From the NCBI GenBank assembly GCA_020726285.1, contig DYSW01000004.1, positions 1 to 64,000 of the forward strand: a stretch of 64,000 bases of DNA, given 5' to 3'. The notes under the pieces were generated by a model that saw nothing but the letters and a program-made list of their open reading frames with translations, was not told the origin of the DNA and made no database searches. Shown piece by piece: positions 45,190 through 52,838 of this stretch (its first letter is position 1; every line of letters starts with the position of its first letter). Source of the DNA: Melioribacter roseus. Its GTDB lineage: Bacteria; Bacteroidota; Ignavibacteria; Ignavibacteriales; Melioribacteraceae. The position numbers and the translations under genes are program-made.

Positions 45190-45813
45190 ATGTTTATTAC
45201 ATTTGAAGGGTTAGATTTTTGCGGAAAATCAACTCAAATAGAGAAAACAAAAGAATATTTGGAAGCAAATCGCAAAAAAGTTATGTTGATTCGCGAACCT
45301 GGCGGAACTGAAATTTCGGAAAAAATACGGGAATTACTACTCGATAAAAAAAATTCCAAAATGCACGAAAAAGCGGAACTTCTGCTTTTTTACGCAAGCA
45401 GAGTTCAGTTGTTGAATGAAAAAATAATTCCGAAACTAAATGAAGGATATTTTGTCTTATCTGACAGATTTCACGATTCTTCTACAGCTTATCAAGGATT
45501 TGGTCGTGGAATTGATGTAAATTTTATCAACGAATTAAATAAATTTACACTTTCAGAAACAAAACCCGATTTAACTTTTTTTATTGATGTTCCTTTGCAA
45601 ACAATTTCTAACAGAAAAATGAAAAGAACTATTGTTGAATTAGATAGAATTGAAATATCCGATGTCGAATTCTATCAAAATGTACTAAATGGTTACCATA
45701 AAATTGCAAAAAAGGAAAAACGAGTTGTTATTATTAACGGATTAAAATCAATTGAAGAAGTTCAAGCTGAAATTCAATATTACATTAAAAATCATCCTAA
45801 ATATAAGGAATAG
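45190..45813 (+). CDS. tmk: Thymidylate kinase
   Basis: Tmk phosphorylates dTMP to dTDP. The 207-residue protein has the P-loop GLDFCGKST (7-15), slightly different from the usual GxDGAGKST. The nucleotide-binding REPGGTEISEKIR follows, then SDRFHDSSTAYQGFGRG for substrate binding and the lid region. The family context is unambiguous. It is placed between YbbR (1-bp gap) and the CtpA-type protease gene, which starts in the next base, so the genes are in one transcript. Confidence 0.93.
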   Translation: MFITFEGLDFCGKSTQIEKTKEYLEANRKKVMLIREPGGTEISEKIRELLLDKKNSKMHEKAELLLFYASRVQLLNEKIIPKLNEGYFVLSDRFHDSSTAYQGFGRGIDVNFINELNKFTLSETKPDLTFFIDVPLQTISNRKMKRTIVELDRIEISDVEFYQNVLNGYHKIAKKEKRVVIINGLKSIEEVQAEIQYYIKNHPKYKE

Positions 45814-47460
45814 ATGAAATTTAATAAAAACACATTTTTTATAGCTTTTATCTTTTTAACTTTTGGATTTATTCTACGAAGTGATGGTGATATATATTTT
45901 GAAATGTCGAAAAGCATCGACATTTTTGGCGAAGTTTACAAACAAGCAACTATCAATTACGTGGATAATATCAATCCAGAAAAATTTATGGAAAAAGGAA
46001 TAGAAGGAATGTTGAGTTCACTTGATCCTTATTCAGATTTTTACAACTACGAAAAAGAGAAAGATGTTGAAGTAATTACAAACGGAAAATATGGCGGAAT
46101 TGGTGCCACTGTTGGTTTACAAGACAATCAAGTTACAATTATGGATTTATTGGATGGTTATCCAGCTCAAATTCAGGGTTTAAGAATTGGTGATGTGATT
46201 GTTAAAATCGATTCTATTCCAATAAATGAAAGCAATTATGAAGATTTGGGAAGTAAATTAAAAGGAGAACCTGGAAGTTTTGTAAAGATAAAAATCTTAA
46301 GACAAAGTGAAGATGATACACTTTCTTTTAATTTGGTGCGTGAAGAAATTGTTATTAAAAATATTAGCTATTGCGGATTTTTCCCGAAGAATAGTAATAA
46401 TCTATATATAAAACTAACTGGTTTTACAAGAACTGCTGGAACAGAATTACGTAATGAGTTTGAATTAAAGCAAACAGAACAAGAAATTAAAAGTGTAATA
46501 CTCGATTTGCGAGGAAATCCAGGCGGATTACTTGATGCTGCGATTGATATTTCTGAGAAATTTTTGAATACAGAGCAACTGATTGTATCAGTTTCAAATA
46601 AAGATTCAGTGAAAATTGAAAAATACTATTCAAAAGAATCGCCAATTGCGGGAAAAATTCCGCTTGTTGTTCTAATTAATGGAAATTCTGCAAGTGCTTC
46701 AGAAATTGTTGCTGGTGCAATTCAAGATCATGATAGAGGTGTAATTGTTGGGGAAACTTCGTTTGGAAAAGGTTTAGTGCAATCGGTTATTAAATTACCA
46801 TATAATAATACATTAAAACTCACAACAGGAAAATATTATACACCAAGTGGAAGATTAATTCAAAAATTGGATTATAACAACAAAGTACTTGAAGTTCCAC
46901 AAAGAAATATTGCAACCAAATTTAAGACAGATAATGGAAGAATTGTAATGTCGGCTGGTGGAATTACTCCTGATTCTGTTGTAAAATCGTTTGAAGTAAG
47001 TTCAATTTCAGAAGAATTACTTTCGTCTGGAATGTTTTTCAAGTTTTCATCACATTATTTTAATGAAAATGAAAAGGACGGAAAAATTCAAATTTCAAAA
47101 ATTTCTGATAATCAAATCTTTGAATTATTTAAAAAATACTTAAATTCGAACAATTTTGATTATCTCGGAGAAGATAGAAAGGCAATCGAAAAAATTGAAA
47201 AAAGTAAATCTGTAAAAGAATCAAAAGAATTGAGTGAAAAATTTGCAGAATTTAAGTCAATTCTTGCTCAAAAATCAAGTTCAGCTTTGGATGAAAAAAA
47301 GCAAGAAATCATAAAATTGATAAAATTAGAGCTTGTTTCACGAAGTATGGGTTTGAAAGGAAGAATTGAATACGCGCAGGAATTTGATGATCAATTAGCA
47401 AAAGCCGTAAAAATTATTGATAATACTAAACTTTATAACAAGATTTTGAATAGTCGTTGA
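45814..47460 (+). CDS. S41-family C-terminal processing peptidase
   Basis: A 548-residue CtpA/Prc-like serine protease exported with an N-terminal hydrophobic signal or anchor (FFIAFIFLTFGFILR). A PDZ domain lies at about 95-165 (GGIGATVGLQDNQV, PAQIQGLRIGDVIV). The protease core has ILDLRGNPGGLLDAA, the nucleophile serine within NSASASE (291-297) and the catalytic Lys319 in SFGKG. The C-terminal ~200 residues contain a charged helical extension. It degrades or trims periplasmic proteins from their C termini. Its stop overlaps the start of the TauE gene. Confidence 0.94.
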   Translation: MKFNKNTFFIAFIFLTFGFILRSDGDIYFEMSKSIDIFGEVYKQATINYVDNINPEKFMEKGIEGMLSSLDPYSDFYNYEKEKDVEVITNGKYGGIGATVGLQDNQVTIMDLLDGYPAQIQGLRIGDVIVKIDSIPINESNYEDLGSKLKGEPGSFVKIKILRQSEDDTLSFNLVREEIVIKNISYCGFFPKNSNNLYIKLTGFTRTAGTELRNEFELKQTEQEIKSVILDLRGNPGGLLDAAIDISEKFLNTEQLIVSVSNKDSVKIEKYYSKESPIAGKIPLVVLINGNSASASEIVAGAIQDHDRGVIVGETSFGKGLVQSVIKLPYNNTLKLTTGKYYTPSGRLIQKLDYNNKVLEVPQRNIATKFKTDNGRIVMSAGGITPDSVVKSFEVSSISEELLSSGMFFKFSSHYFNENEKDGKIQISKISDNQIFELFKKYLNSNNFDYLGEDRKAIEKIEKSKSVKESKELSEKFAEFKSILAQKSSSALDEKKQEIIKLIKLELVSRSMGLKGRIEYAQEFDDQLAKAVKIIDNTKLYNKILNSR

Positions 47461-48254
47461 TGGAAATTCTTTTCTTTGTTTTTTTGATTATTGCTGGATT
47501 TGTCGGTGGTTTTTTGTCGGGTTTACTTGGAATTGGCGGCGGATTGGTTTTTGTGCCAGTATTAATTTCTCTCAGTTCGTTTGGAATTATAGAACCAATT
47601 AATTCAATTTCGGTAGTGCTTGCAACTTCACTTTTTACAACAGTTATAACATCATTTGCTTCGTATTATCAGCACAAGAAAATCCAAAATGTGGATAAGA
47701 AAAAGGCAGTAACAATAATTCTTGGTTCAATATTTGCCGCAATTGTAATTCCGCAGATTATTCACAATCTGAATCACCAAATTCTTGTGTTTTTGCTCGC
47801 GTTTGTTCAAATAGTAGTTGCAATAAATTTTCTCTTCTTTGATGGAAAAACGCGAAAAATTAAGTCGGTAAAACCAATCATATTATCAATTTTCGGATTT
47901 ATTTTTGGTGCAATTGCGATTGTAAGTGGTTCGGCTGGTGGAATATTTTACACACCACTTTTATATATTTTTACTGAACTTGACTTTAAGAAATCAGTTG
48001 GAACTTCCTCGTTAATTGTTGTAATAACAATGGCGGTTGCCACTACTCAATTTTTGTTTCTAAAAACAGAATTTAATGATGTTTTTCAGATTGGTTATGT
48101 AAATTTACGGGCAAGTTTACCTTTAGCAATCGGTGCAATTTTGGGTCCAAAAGTTGGAATCCATTTTTTAAACAAATCATCGAATCGGCTTGTAAAAATT
48201 ATCTTTTCATTATTTTTACTTATCTATTCATTAAAATTATTGATATTCTCATGA
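47460..48254 (+). CDS. TauE/SafE-family membrane transporter
   Basis: A 264-residue inner-membrane protein with about eight hydrophobic helices. Family hallmarks are the N-terminal GFVGGFLSGLLGIGGGLVFVPVL and the internal repeat GFIFGAIAIVSGSAGGIFYTPLL. TauE/SafE proteins export or import sulfite, sulfoacetate and other small organosulfur anions; the substrate here is not known. The ATG at 47460 overlaps the protease stop (TGATG arrangement), which makes it a better start than the TTG three bases earlier. The next gene overlaps its end by 4 bp. Confidence 0.88.
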   Translation: MEILFFVFLIIAGFVGGFLSGLLGIGGGLVFVPVLISLSSFGIIEPINSISVVLATSLFTTVITSFASYYQHKKIQNVDKKKAVTIILGSIFAAIVIPQIIHNLNHQILVFLLAFVQIVVAINFLFFDGKTRKIKSVKPIILSIFGFIFGAIAIVSGSAGGIFYTPLLYIFTELDFKKSVGTSSLIVVITMAVATTQFLFLKTEFNDVFQIGYVNLRASLPLAIGAILGPKVGIHFLNKSSNRLVKIIFSLFLLIYSLKLLIFS

Positions 48255-48541
48255 GATCACCAAGTATTATATTTCACAATAACGCACAATTTGCGAGCTG
48301 TCCAAGTTGCAAAAGTCACGGTTCGCTTCGAAAATCAAAATCCCATAATAATTGGGAACAATTTGTAACGAAATTTACTTTTTTTAGATATTATCGCTGT
48401 CGGGAATGTGGTTGGCGAGGTACAAAATCAAATTATACACTTACTTCGATTTCATTCAAAAATCTAATTACTTACATCATTGTTGCGGCAGTTGCAGGGT
48501 ATTTAGTAAAATTCATACTTACAAATTTTATCATTAAATAA
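48251..48541 (+). CDS. Small zinc-ribbon membrane protein
   Basis: A 96-residue protein of unknown function. Two CxxC pairs, CPSC (17-20) and CREC about 30 residues later, could hold one zinc ion. A C-terminal hydrophobic segment (ITYIIVAAVAGYLVKFIL) makes a single membrane helix. It overlaps the TauE gene by 4 bp, so the two are translationally coupled. It may act as a small accessory to the transporter, but there is no direct evidence. Confidence 0.72.
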   Translation: MRSPSIIFHNNAQFASCPSCKSHGSLRKSKSHNNWEQFVTKFTFFRYYRCRECGWRGTKSNYTLTSISFKNLITYIIVAAVAGYLVKFILTNFIIK

Positions 48542-48571
48542 TTGAATTATATTAATTTACATTAAAATTAT

Positions 48572-48577
48572 GGAGGT
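48572..48577 (+). promoter_or_regulatory. Shine-Dalgarno that sets a TTG start for htpG
   Basis: GGAGGT lies four bases before TTG 48582. It is inside the codons that would follow the alternative ATG at 48570, which argues that translation starts at the TTG. Confidence 0.6.
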
Positions 48578-48581
48578 AACA

Positions 48582-50477
48582 TTGAACAAAACAACTTTCG
48601 AGTTTAAAGCTGAAATCAAACAATTATTAAATATTCTCGTTCATTCTTTATATACTAATAAAGAGATTTTTATGCGTGAATTAATATCAAACGCTTCTGA
48701 TGCTTCAGATAAATTACGGTTTAACCAAATAAAAGGAATGGAAATTGAGAACTCTAATCTTGAGTTGGAGATTAAAATTTCTGTAGATAAAAAGAAAAAT
48801 ATTTTACGAATTCGTGATTTCGGCATTGGAATGACAGTTGATGAAATAATTGAAAATATTGGCACAATTGCAAAATCGGGTACAGGTGAGTTTCTTAAAA
48901 AACTATCTGAAAGCAAAGAAAATGTGTCAAACCTTATCGGAAAATTTGGCGTAGGTTTCTATTCTGTTTTTATGGTAGCCGATAAAGTGATTGTAAAATC
49001 AAAATCTTACAAAATTGGAGAAAAGGCTGTAATTTGGGAATCTGACGGATTGGGAAGTTACACACTTTCAGAAATGGACGATAATTTTGACCGCGGAACA
49101 GAAGTTGAAATATTTCTTAAAGAAGAAGAGAAAGATTTTACTGAAGATTACAGATTGGAAAATATCATAAAAACTCATTCAAATTTTATTTCTTTCCCAA
49201 TAAAGCTTGATGAAAAGCAAATTAACACAATTTCGGCTTTGTGGCGTGAACCAAAATCTTCCGTAAAGAAAGAACAATATGATGAATTCTTCAAATCTTT
49301 TACTTACGATAGTGAACCACCGATGGAAGTTATTCATACTTCAGTTGACGCACCAATTCAATTTACAAGTTTATTGTTTATTCCTAAGAAGAATTTCGAT
49401 TTTTTTGGGTATAATCGTGATAATTATGGCTTAGATTTATATGTTCGACGCGTGTTAATTCAACATCAAAATAAGGAATTATTACCCGAATATTTAAGCT
49501 TTGTAAAAGGAATAGTAGAATCTGAAGATATTCCACTAAATATTTCCCGCGAAACTTTGCAACAGAATATAATCTTTAATAAGATTTCGTCAAGTGTTAC
49601 AACTACCGTTCTTTCTCACTTGATGAAAATGGCAAAAGATAGGGCTGAAGAATTTGAAGTATTTTGGAAAGAGCACGGAAGAGTATTTACTTTAGGATAT
49701 GGAGATTATGCAAATCAGGAAAAATGGCTTGATTTGTATCGATTTAATTCATCCTTTAACGAAAATGAAAAGCAAATTACAGGTTTTGAGCGTTACGTTG
49801 CTCGTATGAAAGAAGGTCAGAAGGAAATATATTATATTTTCGGACAATCTCGCGAAGCAGTTGAAACCGCCGCTCAAACTGAAATTTTTAAGAAAAAGGG
49901 AATAGAAATCATTTATCTTTTTGATCCTTTGGATGAATTTGCGATAAATTCTGTAAGAAAATACAAGGAATTCGAAATAAAATCTGTTGACCAAGCAGAT
50001 TTATCAAAATTAGAAAAATTTACTGACGAAAAGTTAGATGATAAAAAAACTGAAGAACTTTCCAAAGATGAAAAACTTCAATTATCATCCCTTTTTGAAA
50101 AAATGAAAGAAATTCTTGGTGATAAAGTTACTGACGTAAAAGAAAGTAAAAGATTAAGTGATAGCCCTGTAGTTTTGCTAAATCCTGATGATAGCATTTC
50201 AGCAACGATGCAAAAAATAATGCAAATCTCTCAAAATGATAAATCTATTCCAAAACGAATAATGGAAGTTAACCCTGATCACATTTTAGTTAGAAATTTA
50301 CTGAAAGTATATAAAGCGAATAACAACGATTCCTATATTTCTGATGTAACAAATCAACTTTATCAGGGAGCTTTACTTCTTGAGGGTTATTTGCATGATC
50401 CACATCAACTCGTTAAAAATATCAATAAAATGTTAGAAAAATCGAGTTCATGGTACACACAAATCAATTCTTTGTAG
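48582..50477 (+). CDS. htpG: Molecular chaperone HtpG (Hsp90)
   Basis: HtpG is the bacterial Hsp90, an ATP-dependent dimeric chaperone. The 631-residue protein has the family start FEFKAEIKQLLNILVHSLYT, the ATP-binding ELISNASDASDKLR, IRDFGIGMT, GTIAKSGTGEF and GKFGVGFYSVFMVADKV. The middle domain has RVLIQHQNKELLPEYLSFVKG and ISRETLQQN, with the catalytic Arg in place. The C-terminal dimerisation domain is complete. An ATG at 48570 is in frame, but the strong GGAGGT inside that stretch favours TTG 48582. An inverted repeat follows in the downstream spacer. Confidence 0.96.
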   Translation: MNKTTFEFKAEIKQLLNILVHSLYTNKEIFMRELISNASDASDKLRFNQIKGMEIENSNLELEIKISVDKKKNILRIRDFGIGMTVDEIIENIGTIAKSGTGEFLKKLSESKENVSNLIGKFGVGFYSVFMVADKVIVKSKSYKIGEKAVIWESDGLGSYTLSEMDDNFDRGTEVEIFLKEEEKDFTEDYRLENIIKTHSNFISFPIKLDEKQINTISALWREPKSSVKKEQYDEFFKSFTYDSEPPMEVIHTSVDAPIQFTSLLFIPKKNFDFFGYNRDNYGLDLYVRRVLIQHQNKELLPEYLSFVKGIVESEDIPLNISRETLQQNIIFNKISSSVTTTVLSHLMKMAKDRAEEFEVFWKEHGRVFTLGYGDYANQEKWLDLYRFNSSFNENEKQITGFERYVARMKEGQKEIYYIFGQSREAVETAAQTEIFKKKGIEIIYLFDPLDEFAINSVRKYKEFEIKSVDQADLSKLEKFTDEKLDDKKTEELSKDEKLQLSSLFEKMKEILGDKVTDVKESKRLSDSPVVLLNPDDSISATMQKIMQISQNDKSIPKRIMEVNPDHILVRNLLKVYKANNNDSYISDVTNQLYQGALLLEGYLHDPHQLVKNINKMLEKSSSWYTQINSL

Positions 50478-50494
50478 AATATTGAATAATAAAC

Positions 50495-50530
50495 ATAAGC
50501 CCATTAAGTTATTACTTTGTGGGCTTATGA
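50495..50530. repeat. Inverted repeat after htpG
   Basis: CATAAGCCCA and TGGGCTTATG form a perfect 10-bp stem with a 16-base loop. No run of T follows on the plus strand (a run of A does), so it is a weak terminator candidate for htpG; it could act on RNA stability. Confidence 0.5.
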
Positions 50531-50612
50531 AAAAAAATAGAGATTTGTAATAAAAAAACGGAAATCTTTTCCGAATTTAAGATATTATTTTAATTAATTA
50601 TTCAAACATGAT

Positions 50613-51566
50613 ATGAAAGAATTAATCGGACAAAACATACAAGGTTACAAAATAATTCAAATTTTGGGTAGTGGCGGAATGGGTATTGTTTACCGTGCCT
50701 ATGATAACAATTTGGAACGTTATGTTGCCATCAAATTTCTAGAAAGTGAAATATTTGATAACCCAAACATTCGCGAAAGATTCAAACGTGAAGCTAAAAA
50801 TCAAGCTAAGTTAAATCATTCAAATATCGTAACAGTTTACGGATTTTTAGATTACGAAGGAATGCTTGGAATTGTAGCCAAAGCTCTTTCGAAAAATTCA
50901 GTTGAAAGATTTAAGGATTGTTATGAATTCAAAAATGAAAATGTTAAATACGAAAAACTAAAAGATTTTAGTCCAACGGGCACGCAAACAGTAGAAAAAA
51001 AAGGTATTAAAAAATATGCACCTATTTTCTTTATTGTCGGATTTCTTGCAATTCTACTAATAATTATGAATTTTATCTATAAGCAAGTCGATGAATTTCT
51101 GAAAAGCGACACATTAGAAGAGATGGAGAAATATAATGTTGGTAATTTTTTCAAATCAAATAAACAAATAAATCTTGAAAGTTTAACATTAATTGAAACA
51201 GGCACACAAGCAAATCTTCAGCATATTAATTTTGTGAACGAAAATATTGGATATATTTTTGGTGATTCTGGTTTAGTACTTCGCACTATAGATAGAAAAA
51301 AGTGGAATAAAGTAAAAGTTGTAACTTCAGATTCAATTGATATAATTAATAGAAGAGCAATATTTGCGTCAGAATTCATCGAAAAAGGCACTGCAATTCT
51401 TGTTGGGCAAAACGGTTTGGCGCTCAAATCTGAGAATTTATTACAAAATATTTCTAAAATGGAAATAAATACAACAGCATCGTTATTTGATGTAGAATTT
51501 ATCGACAATCAACTTGGTTTTATTGTTGGAAGTAACGATTCACTTATTAATTTAAAGTCTATATAA
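50613..51566 (+). CDS. Core-deleted serine/threonine protein kinase remnant with YCF48-like domain
   Basis: A 317-residue protein that starts as a Hanks-type kinase: glycine loop GSGGMGIVY (19-27), Lys41 in VAIKFL and Glu60 in RFKREAKNQAKL. After YEGMLGIV (to residue 88) the sequence jumps straight to AKALSKNSVERFKDCYEF, which matches the very end of the kinase fold. The catalytic loop HRD, DFG and APE segments are absent, an in-frame loss of very roughly 170-190 residues. A membrane helix follows (about 137-155), then a beta-rich extracellular part (about 200-317) with YCF48-like repeats such as NENIGYIFGDSGLVLRT. It cannot phosphorylate. It may be a decaying gene or a pseudokinase receptor. 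Confidence 0.82.
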   Translation: MKELIGQNIQGYKIIQILGSGGMGIVYRAYDNNLERYVAIKFLESEIFDNPNIRERFKREAKNQAKLNHSNIVTVYGFLDYEGMLGIVAKALSKNSVERFKDCYEFKNENVKYEKLKDFSPTGTQTVEKKGIKKYAPIFFIVGFLAILLIIMNFIYKQVDEFLKSDTLEEMEKYNVGNFFKSNKQINLESLTLIETGTQANLQHINFVNENIGYIFGDSGLVLRTIDRKKWNKVKVVTSDSIDIINRRAIFASEFIEKGTAILVGQNGLALKSENLLQNISKMEINTTASLFDVEFIDNQLGFIVGSNDSLINLKSI

Positions 51567-51569
51567 AAC

Positions 51570-52835
51570 ATGGAAAAATTTATTATTCACGGTGGAAAAC
51601 CGTTATTTGGCAAAGTGAAAGTAAGCGGAGCAAAAAATTCTGCCTTAGCAATTATGCCTGCAACATTATTAACAAATGGCGAAAATAGATTAACTAACAT
51701 CCCACAAGTAAATGACATTTTCACAATGAAAAAACTGATGGAGCATTTAGGTTCGGTCATTACATTTGATAATGGTACTCTAATTATCGATAATTCAAAA
51801 ATTCATAATCAAAATGCTCCGTATGAACATGTAAAAAAAATGCGAGCTTCAATTTATGTGCTCGGTCCATTATTAGCGCGTTATGGTTATGCAAAAGTAT
51901 CAATGCCCGGAGGTTGTGCTTGGGGACCACGACCAATCAATTTACATATTGATTCTATGAAAAAACTTGGAGCAAAAATTGAATACGAAGATGGCTATAT
52001 AATTGCAAAATCGTCAAAATTAATAGGAACTAAAATTTATTTTGAGGTTTCTTCAGTTGGAGCAACCGGAAATACCTTAATGGCAACAGTTTTAGCGAAA
52101 GGAACATCTAAAATAATTAATGCTTCAATTGAGCCTGAAATTACTTTACTCGCAAATTCTCTTCTCAAAATGGGAGCACGAATTAATGGAATTGGAACAA
52201 GTACACTTGAGATTGAGGGAGTTGAAGATTTAATTCCTAATAATTGTGAAAATATTGATGATAGAATTGAAGCGGGAACTCTTTTAATTGCCTCAGCAAT
52301 GACCAAAGGTGAAATTACATTAGAATATAAAAATAGTGATCACCTTTCCATTTTATTCGAAAAATTAGAAGAAAGTGGCTGTAAAATCAATGTTAACAAC
52401 GATTTAGTGTCAATTAAAAATATTTCAGATTTCATAAAACCAGTTAATATTTCTACTTCAATTTATCCTGGATTTCCAACAGATTTGCAAGCGCAATGGA
52501 TTTCCTACATGTCTTTAGCAAATGGTACATCGCATGCAACAGATACAATATATTTTGATAGATTTAAACATGTACCTGAATTAATTCGTATGGGAGCATC
52601 TATTGAATTAATGGAAAATACTGCCGTAGTTAACGGTGTTAAAAGTTTAAAAGGTGCAAAAGTTATGTCAACTGATTTGAGAGCATCTGCATCTTTAGTT
52701 TTAGCAGGATTAGCAACACAAGGTCAAACAGAAGTTTTAAGAATTTATCATTTGGACCGTGGTTATGAAAAAATTGAAGAAAAATTGACTCAATTAGGTG
52801 CTCAAATCGACAGAGTGAAAACTGAAGAATTTTAG
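51570..52835 (+). CDS. murA: UDP-N-acetylglucosamine 1-carboxyvinyltransferase
   Basis: MurA adds enolpyruvate from PEP to UDP-GlcNAc, the first committed step of peptidoglycan synthesis and the target of fosfomycin. The 421-residue length is normal. The conserved GAKNSALAIMPATLL (with Lys22) and the catalytic loop PGGCAWGPRP with Cys116 are present, so fosfomycin sensitivity is expected rather than the resistant Asp variant. The later EAGTLLIA, PGFPTDLQAQ and DLRASASLVLAGL blocks are also there. It starts 3 bp after the kinase remnant stop, and the next gene begins 3 bp after its own stop. Confidence 0.97.
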   Translation: MEKFIIHGGKPLFGKVKVSGAKNSALAIMPATLLTNGENRLTNIPQVNDIFTMKKLMEHLGSVITFDNGTLIIDNSKIHNQNAPYEHVKKMRASIYVLGPLLARYGYAKVSMPGGCAWGPRPINLHIDSMKKLGAKIEYEDGYIIAKSSKLIGTKIYFEVSSVGATGNTLMATVLAKGTSKIINASIEPEITLLANSLLKMGARINGIGTSTLEIEGVEDLIPNNCENIDDRIEAGTLLIASAMTKGEITLEYKNSDHLSILFEKLEESGCKINVNNDLVSIKNISDFIKPVNISTSIYPGFPTDLQAQWISYMSLANGTSHATDTIYFDRFKHVPELIRMGASIELMENTAVVNGVKSLKGAKVMSTDLRASASLVLAGLATQGQTEVLRIYHLDRGYEKIEEKLTQLGAQIDRVKTEEF

Positions 52836-52838
52836 AAA

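Noticed and set aside
50495-50530. A standard terminator for htpG
   Set aside because: The stem is perfect but no T run follows on the coding strand, so it is recorded only as an inverted repeat.
50613-51566. An active serine/threonine kinase
   Set aside because: The HRD, DFG and APE segments are missing although the N-lobe is intact.
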